Shown one piece after another: positions 1 to 7,361 of a stretch of 64,000 nucleotides of DNA. Numbering within the stretch: the first letter of the stretch is position 1; the number at the start of each line of letters is the position of its first letter. The translations under genes were made by a program, and so were the position numbers. This DNA comes from Gaoshiqia hydrogeniformans. GTDB taxonomy: Bacteria; Bacteroidota; Bacteroidia; Bacteroidales; Prolixibacteraceae. The stretch lies in the NCBI RefSeq assembly GCF_049347105.1, contig NZ_CP186334.1, forward strand, positions 5,456,001 through 5,520,000, read 5' to 3'. A model generated the notes under the pieces. The model worked only from the letters and a program-made list of their open reading frames with translations, was not told the origin of the DNA and ran no database searches.

Positions 1-1910
1 ACCCCGAACCGGACAAAAATCCGGGGAAGCTCGGCATTACCTACGTTTATGTTGGCTCAACCGCATTACCGGCAACTGGTGCGGGCGAAAATGTCGCGCT
101 CGACAAACCGGTTGAAATCAAGTTCGATAAAGCGCTGAATACCATTTCGGCCCAACAAAACATTCAACTGCTCGATGCCGGCAAGCAGAAAGTTTCGGTA
201 ACGTTTTCTTTTTTTAGCGACAACCAGCTGGTTAAACTTGCCCACGAACCCTTTACCGAAGGAGCCTCCTATTCGCTGAACATCTTAAACGGCTTAAAAG
301 GGGAAAATAACGAAACATTCGGAGGACAGGTTTTCAATTTCACGACCCTCACGATGCCTTTGTTGCTTGAATCGGTTGTTATTGACGGATCAACTGTTAA
401 TCCGCTAAGCCGTATCCAAAACATTACCCGCAATCCGCAAATAATGCTGCTATTCAGTTCGCCGGTTTCCAAAGATGATCTTTCGGTTTATTCAACCTAC
501 AGTACCGGCGGAACTGCCATTGCCTACAGCCTTACCCAGGTGGACGAACGCAGCATCTCCGTTTCGCCTGACCAGACCCTGACCGGACTGACAAAATATC
601 GTTTCTCGGTTACCTCGGGCCTGGAAAACCGGGTTGGAAAACCATTTGCCGGTTTTGATTTGAATTTTTACACCGAAGTCGATCCGACTCCAAAGTTCCC
701 GGTGATCAGCGATGACGAGCTTCTGACCAAAGTACAGCGGCAAACATTTAAATATTTCTGGGATTTTGGACATCCGGTGAGCGGATTGGCCCGCGAACGC
801 AATACTTCGGGCGAAACGGTCACGACCGGCGGTTCCGGCTTTGGCGTGATGACCATTTTAGTCGGCATTGAACGCGGATTTATCAGCCGGACCGAGGGCA
901 TGGAGCGTCTGGCTAAAATAGTTGATTTTCTGGGAAAAGCCGACCGTTTTCACGGAGCCTGGTCGCATTGGCTCAATGGCAGCACCGGAAAAGTGATCCC
1001 GTTTAGCCCAAAAGACAATGGCGGCGACCTGGTCGAAACGTCTTTCATGGCGGCCGGTTTACTGGCTGCCCGCCAGTATTTAAATCCTTCGGCCCCGGCC
1101 GAGAACGCGCTGATTGGTAAAATCAACGAACTTTGGAAAGCCATTGAGTGGGATTGGTACACCCAGGGAGGGCAAAAAGTCCTTTACTGGCATTGGTCGC
1201 CCAATTACAACTGGGAGATGAATATGAAAATCCAGGGCTATCACGAAGCGCTGATTACCTATATCATGGCGGCTTCGTCTGAAACTCATCCCATCCCGGC
1301 CGATGTATATCACCAGGGATGGGCACGCAGCGGCGGTATTGTTAATGGGAAACAATTCTATGGAATCAAACTGCCGGTAGGTTACGACTACGGCGGTCCG
1401 CTGTTTTTTGCCCATTATTCATTCTTAGGGATTGACCCCCGTAACCTGTCTGATCAATATGCCGCTTACTGGGAGCAAAACCGCAACCATAGCCTGATCA
1501 ACCGGGCTTATTGTATCGAAAATACAAAGCAGTATGTGGGCTATAGCGCCTATTGCTGGGGACTGACTGCCAGTGATAACCACCAGGGGTATTCAGCCCA
1601 TTCACCGACCAACGACCTGGGCGTAATTACGCCAACCGCCGCCTTATCCTCCATACCGTTTACCCCGGAAGAATCAATGGATGCCCTGCGATTTTTCTAT
1701 TATCAACTGGGCGACCGGCTTTGGGGAGACTATGGTTTTTACGATGCATTTAATCTGACCGAGGGTTGGACCGCCGGCTCATTTCTGGCCATTGACCAGG
1801 GACCGATTGTCGTCATGATCGAAAATTACCGTACCGGCTTAATCTGGAATTTACTGATGTCGGCTCCGGAAGTGAAAGCAGGTTTAACCAAACTCGGATT
1901 TACTTATTAA
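1..1910 (+). CDS. Glycoamylase-like (PF10091/GH144-type) beta-glucanase with N-terminal Ig-like domains, 5' end outside the window
   Basis: The frame is open from base 3, so the ATG at 354 is internal and the true start lies left of the window; 635 residues are visible. Residues about 10-117 and 118-235 look like two bacterial Ig-like (Big_5) modules, each with a 'P-x-F-S/D-K' style strand pattern. The catalytic region from about residue 236 carries hallmarks of the glycoamylase-like (alpha/alpha)6 family: RQTFKYFWDFGHP, GGSGFGVMTILVGIERGF, GGDLVETSF, VLYWHWSPNYNW and DQGPIVVMIENYRTG. This family includes the GH144 beta-1,2-glucanases that act outside the cytoplasm on sophoro-oligosaccharides. 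A second copy follows after 4 bp, then a GH3 further down, which supports beta-1,2-glucan as substrate. Exact activity (endo or sophorose-releasing exo) cannot be told. The family is clear, the substrate inferred. Confidence 0.8.
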   Translation, partial: PEPDKNPGKLGITYVYVGSTALPATGAGENVALDKPVEIKFDKALNTISAQQNIQLLDAGKQKVSVTFSFFSDNQLVKLAHEPFTEGASYSLNILNGLKGENNETFGGQVFNFTTLTMPLLLESVVIDGSTVNPLSRIQNITRNPQIMLLFSSPVSKDDLSVYSTYSTGGTAIAYSLTQVDERSISVSPDQTLTGLTKYRFSVTSGLENRVGKPFAGFDLNFYTEVDPTPKFPVISDDELLTKVQRQTFKYFWDFGHPVSGLARERNTSGETVTTGGSGFGVMTILVGIERGFISRTEGMERLAKIVDFLGKADRFHGAWSHWLNGSTGKVIPFSPKDNGGDLVETSFMAAGLLAARQYLNPSAPAENALIGKINELWKAIEWDWYTQGGQKVLYWHWSPNYNWEMNMKIQGYHEALITYIMAASSETHPIPADVYHQGWARSGGIVNGKQFYGIKLPVGYDYGGPLFFAHYSFLGIDPRNLSDQYAAYWEQNRNHSLINRAYCIENTKQYVGYSAYCWGLTASDNHQGYSAHSPTNDLGVITPTAALSSIPFTPEESMDALRFFYYQLGDRLWGDYGFYDAFNLTEGWTAGSFLAIDQGPIVVMIENYRTGLIWNLLMSAPEVKAGLTKLGFTY

Positions 1911-1914
1911 TACC

Positions 1915-3267
1915 ATGAAGAAATTAAGAAGAAATATACTTGTCATATTCGCTGTATCAGCTCTCGGATTTGTGGCTTGTCATACAGGGAATAAAAATTC
2001 TGTGACAAACTCCGGTACAAATGAACGTTTTTCCGAAGACTCCCTCTTAAACCTGGTTCAGTACCAAACCTTTCAGTATTTCTGGGAAGGCGCCGAACCG
2101 GTTTCGGGCATGGCCCGCGAACGGATCCACCTGGACGGGATTTATCCTCAAAACGACCAGGACGTGGTCACCATCGGCGGTTCGGGTTTTGGCGTGATGG
2201 CCATCCTCGTGGGCATCGAACGCGGTTTTATCACGCGTGAAGAAGGACTGGCCCGCTTTCAGAAAATCGTTGGCTACCTGGCAAAAGCCGACCGCTTTTA
2301 CGGCGCCTGGCCCCACTGGCTCGACGGCCCTACCGGCAAAACAAAACCCTTCAGCAAAAAAGACGACGGCGGCGACCTGGTCGAAACCGCCTTCATGATC
2401 CAGGGATTGCTCACCGTGGCCGAATATTTTAAAAACGGAAACGAAACCGAACAGCAGTTAGCGGCCGATATCAACACACTTTGGCACGAGGTGGAATGGG
2501 ACTGGTATACCAAAGGAGAAGACGTCCTGTACTGGCACTGGTCGCCCAACTATGGCTGGGACATGAACTTCCCCGTGGGTGGCTACAACGAATGCCTGAT
2601 CATGTATATCCTGGCAGCAGCCTCTCCAACCCACGCCATCAAGCCTGAAGTTTATCACAAAGGCTGGGCATTGAACGGAAAAATTGCCGATGCTATGGAA
2701 TATTACGGCTTGAATACCGTATTAAATTTTTACGAACACGACGATGCCCCCACCGGACCGCTGTTCTGGGCCCATTATTCATACCTGGGTTTAGATCCCC
2801 GGGGGCTTACCGATACCTATGCCGGCTATTGGGAGCTGAACAGGAACCACGCGCTGATTCATTACCGCTACGCCCTGGATAATCCAAAAGGTTATGAAGG
2901 ATACGGCGAAAAACAATGGGGATTAACTTCCAGTTACTCGATGAACGGCTATGCCGGACATCGTCCGGGCAACGATTTTGGGGTTATTTCGCCGACGGCT
3001 GCTCTTTCTTCATTCCCATACACCCCGGAGGAATCGATGCAATTTTTAAACTATTTATACTTCGAAGCCGACTCCCTGGTTGGAAAATACGGCCCCTATG
3101 ACGCCTACAGCCATTCAAACAACTGGTATCTGCCCCGTTACCTGGCTATCGACCAGGGCCCGATCCCGGTGATGATCGAGAACTACCGGACAGGCTTGTT
3201 GTGGAATTTATTCATGAAAAATACTGACGTTCAGAATGGATTGAGAAAACTGGGGTTTAACTTTTAA
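1915..3267 (+). CDS. Second glycoamylase-like (PF10091/GH144-type) glycosidase, lipoprotein
   Basis: A 450-residue protein with a lipoprotein-type signal (Cys22 after LGFVA), so probably anchored on the outer membrane or facing the periplasm. The catalytic domain occupies residues about 40-450 and lacks the Ig-like modules of its upstream neighbour. It shares the same landmarks: YQTFQYFWEGAEPVSGMARE, GGSGFGVMAILVGIERGF, GGDLVETAF, VLYWHWSPNYGWDMN and DQGPIPVMIENYRTG. The two genes are 4 bp apart and surely co-transcribed. They look like a tandem duplication in which one copy is a long Ig-bearing enzyme and the other a short lipoprotein. A plausible division of labour is surface endo-cleavage followed by release of small beta-1,2-gluco-oligosaccharides; that is inference. 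Confidence 0.82.
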   Translation: MKKLRRNILVIFAVSALGFVACHTGNKNSVTNSGTNERFSEDSLLNLVQYQTFQYFWEGAEPVSGMARERIHLDGIYPQNDQDVVTIGGSGFGVMAILVGIERGFITREEGLARFQKIVGYLAKADRFYGAWPHWLDGPTGKTKPFSKKDDGGDLVETAFMIQGLLTVAEYFKNGNETEQQLAADINTLWHEVEWDWYTKGEDVLYWHWSPNYGWDMNFPVGGYNECLIMYILAAASPTHAIKPEVYHKGWALNGKIADAMEYYGLNTVLNFYEHDDAPTGPLFWAHYSYLGLDPRGLTDTYAGYWELNRNHALIHYRYALDNPKGYEGYGEKQWGLTSSYSMNGYAGHRPGNDFGVISPTAALSSFPYTPEESMQFLNYLYFEADSLVGKYGPYDAYSHSNNWYLPRYLAIDQGPIPVMIENYRTGLLWNLFMKNTDVQNGLRKLGFNF

Positions 3268-3342
3268 ATATGGGTTGAAAGCATCGGAACCGCTCAGAAA
3301 AGAGATTGATCAATTCAACCGGCAAACTAAAAAACGAAAAAC

Positions 3343-4824
3343 ATGGCACAAAAAAGGAATCTAAACAGACGAAAATTTATTTCTCAGACCACTGCTGCAG
3401 GTTTGGGATTGAGCATTGTTCCTGCCCATGTAATGGGCGGCCGGCAACGGGTTGCTCCCAGCGATAAAATCCATGTGGCTCTAATCGGCTCCGGCACACA
3501 GGCCCTAAAACAACTTCCGGATTGGCTGAAACGCGACGAGTTGCAGTTTATTTCGGTGTGCGACCCCAACCGCGAAAGTTACGACTACCCCTTGTGGGGA
3601 CGGCCAATGGGCGAAAAACAGGGCGCTCCCGGCGGCCGCGAGATTGGCAGAAAGCACATCAACGATTATTACGCTCAACTGCATGGGAGTCATTCCTATA
3701 AGGGCTGTACCGTTTATGCCGACTTTAGGGAGCAACTGGAAAAAGAAAGCGGACTCGACGCCGTTTTTATCATGACCCCTGACCACCTTCATGCCACCAT
3801 TGCGCTGGCTGCCATGAAGAAAAAATTAAAGGTTGCCACCCATAAGCCAATTGGCAACTTTATGGACGAAATCCGCCTGACATGTAATCAGGCCAAAAAA
3901 ACCGGGCTGGCTACGCAATGTTTTGCATTCCAGGATCCGGCCGAACTTTACAAGCTGAAAGCATGGATTGACAGCGGTATCATTGGCAAAGTGAAGGCGA
4001 TGCACCGCTGGACAAACCGCCCGATGTGGCCGCAGGGCTCGCCCTACCTGCCCGAAGAAAAACAAATCCCCGAGGGGTTTGACTGGCAGCTTTGGCTGGG
4101 GCCTTCAACCGACAGACCCTATTCGCCCGATTACACGCACACGGCGTTTCGCGGCTGGTACGAATTTGGCGCCGGGTGCCTGGCCGATATGGGCTATTAC
4201 GGCTTTTGGAAAGACTGGCGGATGTTAAACCTGGGAATGCCGGTTACCGCCGAAGGCGCATCAAGCTTCACCTGCGAAATCCGGGATTTCAAAAGCGGCT
4301 GGGTGAAAAATGAATTGAGTTATCCTCATGCGGCAACACTTTACTGGGAAGTGCCGGTCGACGATACCGGCCAGATGATCGATGTATTTTGGCACGAAGG
4401 CGGGATAAAACCTCCAACGCCAAAATCGCTCGTTCAAAAAGGACTAAAAATGCCACAGGATGGCGTCATGTTCATCGGTGAGCGCGGGAGCATCCTGGCA
4501 AATTACGGCTATGAAAATCCTGTTTTGCTGGATGTAAAAGATGATGAGGTCGTATCTTCAATCAAAATTCCTGAACTTGAATTGATTGACCAGACCACTG
4601 AAATGATCCGCGCCTTTAAAGGTGGAAAACCGTCGAGGGGAAGTTTTGAGCAGGTACAAACGGTAGCCGAAGCCATCTGCCTGGGCAACCTGGCCATTCG
4701 TATGGACGACCGGCTGGAATGGGATAACAAGCTGATGACCGTAACCAATTTGCCCGAAGCCAACCAGTACCTCTCGCGGGTATGCCGCCAGGGATGGGAA
4801 CTAACATTGATGATTGATGATTGA
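3343..4824 (+). CDS. Gfo/Idh/MocA-family oxidoreductase with Tat signal
   Basis: 493 residues. The N-terminus has a twin-arginine export signal (NRRKFISQ followed by a hydrophobic AAGLGLSIVPAHV stretch), so it is probably a periplasmic NAD(P)-binding sugar oxidoreductase that carries its own cofactor. The Rossmann fold begins at about residue 43 (HVALIGSGTQA). The usual EKP lysine motif appears as THKPIGN and the C-terminal alpha/beta domain follows. The DUF1080 gene starts 38 bp downstream. Pairs of Gfo/Idh and DUF1080 proteins in Bacteroides are known to oxidise glycosides to 3-keto-glycosides and then cleave them, so a parallel role on the glucan products is likely. Oddity: its last codons and stop lie inside a 7-bp tandem repeat, so the C-terminal tail is repeat-derived and could change by slippage. 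Confidence 0.85.
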   Translation: MAQKRNLNRRKFISQTTAAGLGLSIVPAHVMGGRQRVAPSDKIHVALIGSGTQALKQLPDWLKRDELQFISVCDPNRESYDYPLWGRPMGEKQGAPGGREIGRKHINDYYAQLHGSHSYKGCTVYADFREQLEKESGLDAVFIMTPDHLHATIALAAMKKKLKVATHKPIGNFMDEIRLTCNQAKKTGLATQCFAFQDPAELYKLKAWIDSGIIGKVKAMHRWTNRPMWPQGSPYLPEEKQIPEGFDWQLWLGPSTDRPYSPDYTHTAFRGWYEFGAGCLADMGYYGFWKDWRMLNLGMPVTAEGASSFTCEIRDFKSGWVKNELSYPHAATLYWEVPVDDTGQMIDVFWHEGGIKPPTPKSLVQKGLKMPQDGVMFIGERGSILANYGYENPVLLDVKDDEVVSSIKIPELELIDQTTEMIRAFKGGKPSRGSFEQVQTVAEAICLGNLAIRMDDRLEWDNKLMTVTNLPEANQYLSRVCRQGWELTLMIDD

Positions 4825-4833
4825 TGATTGATG
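4806..4833. repeat. Tandem heptamer attgatg x4
   Basis: Four exact copies of ATTGATG in a row. The array overlaps the 3' end and TGA stop of the Gfo/Idh gene and lies before the DUF1080 start. Gain or loss of one unit would alter the end of the upstream protein. Confidence 0.95.
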
Positions 4834-4862
4834 AAAACCGTAATCCGATAAATAAAAAAATC

Positions 4863-5612
4863 ATGAGACGAATTTGCATTTTAACCACAGTGAGTCTGTT
4901 TCTTTTTTCTACCCTTGCTTTGGCACAGGTGAAAACACAGTTTGAAGCAGAGGGCTACACCAAATTGTTTAACGGCAAAGATTTGACCGGGTGGATCATC
5001 CCGGAAGGTGACAACGGTCATTGGTCCGTCATTGACGGCGTCATTGACTACGATGCCCGATCGGAAGCAAAAGGCGATAAAAACCTATGGACAGAAAAAG
5101 AATACCGGAATTTCGAACTGCACATTGAATGGCGTTTTAAAGGTTACGGCGACCACCTGTTCCCGCTTCCGACCATATTGCCAAACGGCGAATATTTACG
5201 CGATGAAAACGGAAAAATTATCGAGCCGTTGAGGCCAAATTCTGATTCGGGAATCTTGTTGAAAGATGTCGGTCAGGCGAACCTCTGGTGCTGGTCCGTC
5301 GGGTCGGGAGAATTGTGGTCTGTCAGAAACAACCAGTCGCTCCCGGCCGAAGTACGGGCAGCAGCAGTGCCAACCGAAAATGCCGACAAACCGGTTGGCC
5401 AGTGGAATGCTTTCGACATTACAGTCATTGGCGACCGGATTACAGTGGTCAACAATGGTATCACCGTGATCAACAATGCCTTGTACCCGGGATTGGATAA
5501 AGCAGGCCGTATTGGCTTGCAGCATCATGGCGGGATCAACGAAAAAACAGGGAAACTGCAGGGTGCATCCAGCCTGGTGCAATTCCGTAACATCCGGATT
5601 AAAGAATTATGA
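4863..5612 (+). CDS. DUF1080 (3-keto-disaccharide hydrolase-type) secreted protein
   Basis: 249 residues from the ATG at 4863. A longer frame from TTG 4821 exists, but its first residues come from the heptamer repeat, and the signal peptide (MRRICILTTVSLFLFSTLALA) begins only at 4863. The mature protein is a single concanavalin-like jelly roll of the PF06439 type: KLFNGKDLTGW, GHWSVIDGVIDY, NFELHIEWRF, SDSGILLKDVG and AGRIGLQHHGG. Members of this family hydrolyse or lyse 3-keto-glycosides; others act as glucan-binding modules. Its position directly after an exported Gfo/Idh oxidoreductase supports the 3-keto route. Its stop overlaps a possible ATG of the next gene (ATGA at 5609-5612), suggesting translational coupling. 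Confidence 0.85.
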   Translation: MRRICILTTVSLFLFSTLALAQVKTQFEAEGYTKLFNGKDLTGWIIPEGDNGHWSVIDGVIDYDARSEAKGDKNLWTEKEYRNFELHIEWRFKGYGDHLFPLPTILPNGEYLRDENGKIIEPLRPNSDSGILLKDVGQANLWCWSVGSGELWSVRNNQSLPAEVRAAAVPTENADKPVGQWNAFDITVIGDRITVVNNGITVINNALYPGLDKAGRIGLQHHGGINEKTGKLQGASSLVQFRNIRIKEL

Positions 5613-5632
5613 GGATCATCATCAATATAAAA

Positions 5633-7351
5633 ATGACGAAAAAATTATTCGCCTGCATCGGGATAATCCTCTTGGGATACCAGTTTGTTGCAGCTCAGAA
5701 GCAGACTTACTGTAACCCGATCAACATTGACTATACCTACATGATTTACAATGCCCATAAAGATCTCTCCTACCGATCGGGGGCCGATCCGGCAGTTGTT
5801 GAGTTCAGGGGCGAATATTATATGTTTGTTACCCGCTCCATGGGTTATTGGCATTCCACCGATTTATTAAACTGGAATTTCATTGAACCCGAAAAGTGGT
5901 ATTTTCAGGGAAGTAATGCTCCGGCTGCCTTCAATTATAAAGATTCAGTCCTGTATGTAGCAGGCGATCCCTCCGGTTCGATGAGTGTTTTATATACCGA
6001 CGACCCCAAAAGGGGAAACTGGAAAGCCACGCCCGGAATTTTGAACCAACTTCAGGACCCTGCGCTTTTTATTGACGACGACGGGAAAGGATACATGTTC
6101 TGGGGTTCTTCAAACAAATTCCCGATCAGGGCCCGTACATTGGAAAAAAACCTTCGTTTCCGTCCGTCGGAAGAAGTGTACGAACTCTTTAACCTCAACC
6201 CGGAGAAACACGGCTGGGAGCGTTTCGGCGAAAACCATTCCGACACGGTTCTAGGCGGTTATATTGAAGGTCCCTGGATGACCAAATACAACAACAAGTA
6301 TTACCTGCAATACGCCGCACCCGGCACCGAATTCAACGTGTATGGCGATGGCGCCTACATCAGCGATTCGCCCCTGGGGCCTTATTCATACATGCCCAAT
6401 AACCCCTTCAGTTATAAACCGGGCGGATATATGAACGGAGCGGGGCATGGAAGTACCGTTGATGGTCCCGATGGCCTGTTCTGGCACTTCTCGAGCATGG
6501 CGCTGGCCGTAACAATTGGCTGGGAAAGGCGCATCTGCATGTTCCCGACCTATTTCGACCGGGACGGATTGATGTACAGCAACACCGCTTTTGGCGATTA
6601 CCCGCATTTTGCGCCGGCTGTTACCGGAAAAGCCGGAACATTTGCCGGCTGGATGCTGCTTTCGTACAATAAACCGGTTAAAGCCTCGTCGCAATCAGAC
6701 GGGTACCGCCCCGAAAATGTTGTGGATGAAAATTCAAAATCGTTCTGGCTTGCCGGTGAAAACAACGATCAGCAGTGGATTGAAATTGATCTGATCAATC
6801 CGGCCGCCGTTTATGCCATCCAGCTGAACTACGCCGATTACCGCTCAGACATGTATGGCCGGATTCCCGGACTGTTTCACCGCTATGTCATTGAAGGTTC
6901 GGCAGACGGCAAACGTTGGGAAACCTTAATTGACAAAAGCAAAAGCTATAAAGACACGCCCAACGATTACGTGGAGCTGGGCATCCCGAAAACAGTCAGG
7001 TACATTCGTTATAACAACATTCACGCACCTACTCCCCACCTGGCCATTTCCGGATTACGGGTATTTGGAAAAGGTGAAGGGAAAGCGCCCAAAACAGTCA
7101 AAAACCTCACGGTGAAACGTTACGATGACCGCCGCGACGCGCTGATCAACTGGGAAAAACAGGATAATTGCCAGGGATACAATATCTTATGGGGAATATC
7201 TCCCGACAAGTTATACAATTCCTGGATGGTTTACGATCAGCATTCGTTGGAACTAAAATGTTTGACCACCGATCAGGAATACTATTTTGCAATCGAAGCC
7301 TTTAACGAAAACGGCATATCAGGAAGATCAAAGATTTTAAAGGTTGAATAA
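5633..7351 (+). CDS. GH43-like five-bladed propeller glycosidase with F5/8C and FN3 domains
   Basis: 572 residues from ATG 5633, where the signal peptide MTKKLFACIGIILLGYQFVA starts; an in-frame ATG at 5609 overlaps the previous stop. The propeller spans residues about 27-335 and keeps a GH43-clan acidic triad: Asp52 (GADPAVV), Asp142 (LQDPALFID) and Glu212 (YIEGPWM). A discoidin-type F5/8C carbohydrate-binding module follows at about 340-480 (PENVVDENSKSFWLAGEN, IEIDLINPAAVYAIQL), then an FN3 domain to the end. The protein is secreted. Related propellers release arabinose, xylose or galactose, and the architecture does not fix the sugar. It sits between DUF1080 and GH3 in one run of genes, so it probably trims a decoration on the same glucan. 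Confidence 0.8.
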   Translation: MTKKLFACIGIILLGYQFVAAQKQTYCNPINIDYTYMIYNAHKDLSYRSGADPAVVEFRGEYYMFVTRSMGYWHSTDLLNWNFIEPEKWYFQGSNAPAAFNYKDSVLYVAGDPSGSMSVLYTDDPKRGNWKATPGILNQLQDPALFIDDDGKGYMFWGSSNKFPIRARTLEKNLRFRPSEEVYELFNLNPEKHGWERFGENHSDTVLGGYIEGPWMTKYNNKYYLQYAAPGTEFNVYGDGAYISDSPLGPYSYMPNNPFSYKPGGYMNGAGHGSTVDGPDGLFWHFSSMALAVTIGWERRICMFPTYFDRDGLMYSNTAFGDYPHFAPAVTGKAGTFAGWMLLSYNKPVKASSQSDGYRPENVVDENSKSFWLAGENNDQQWIEIDLINPAAVYAIQLNYADYRSDMYGRIPGLFHRYVIEGSADGKRWETLIDKSKSYKDTPNDYVELGIPKTVRYIRYNNIHAPTPHLAISGLRVFGKGEGKAPKTVKNLTVKRYDDRRDALINWEKQDNCQGYNILWGISPDKLYNSWMVYDQHSLELKCLTTDQEYYFAIEAFNENGISGRSKILKVE

Positions 7352-7361
7352 AATAACGCAT

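Noticed and set aside
354..1910. ATG at 354 as the start of the first glycoamylase-like gene
   Set aside because: The frame is open from base 3 and encodes a further Ig-like module, so the gene is truncated by the window edge and this ATG is internal.
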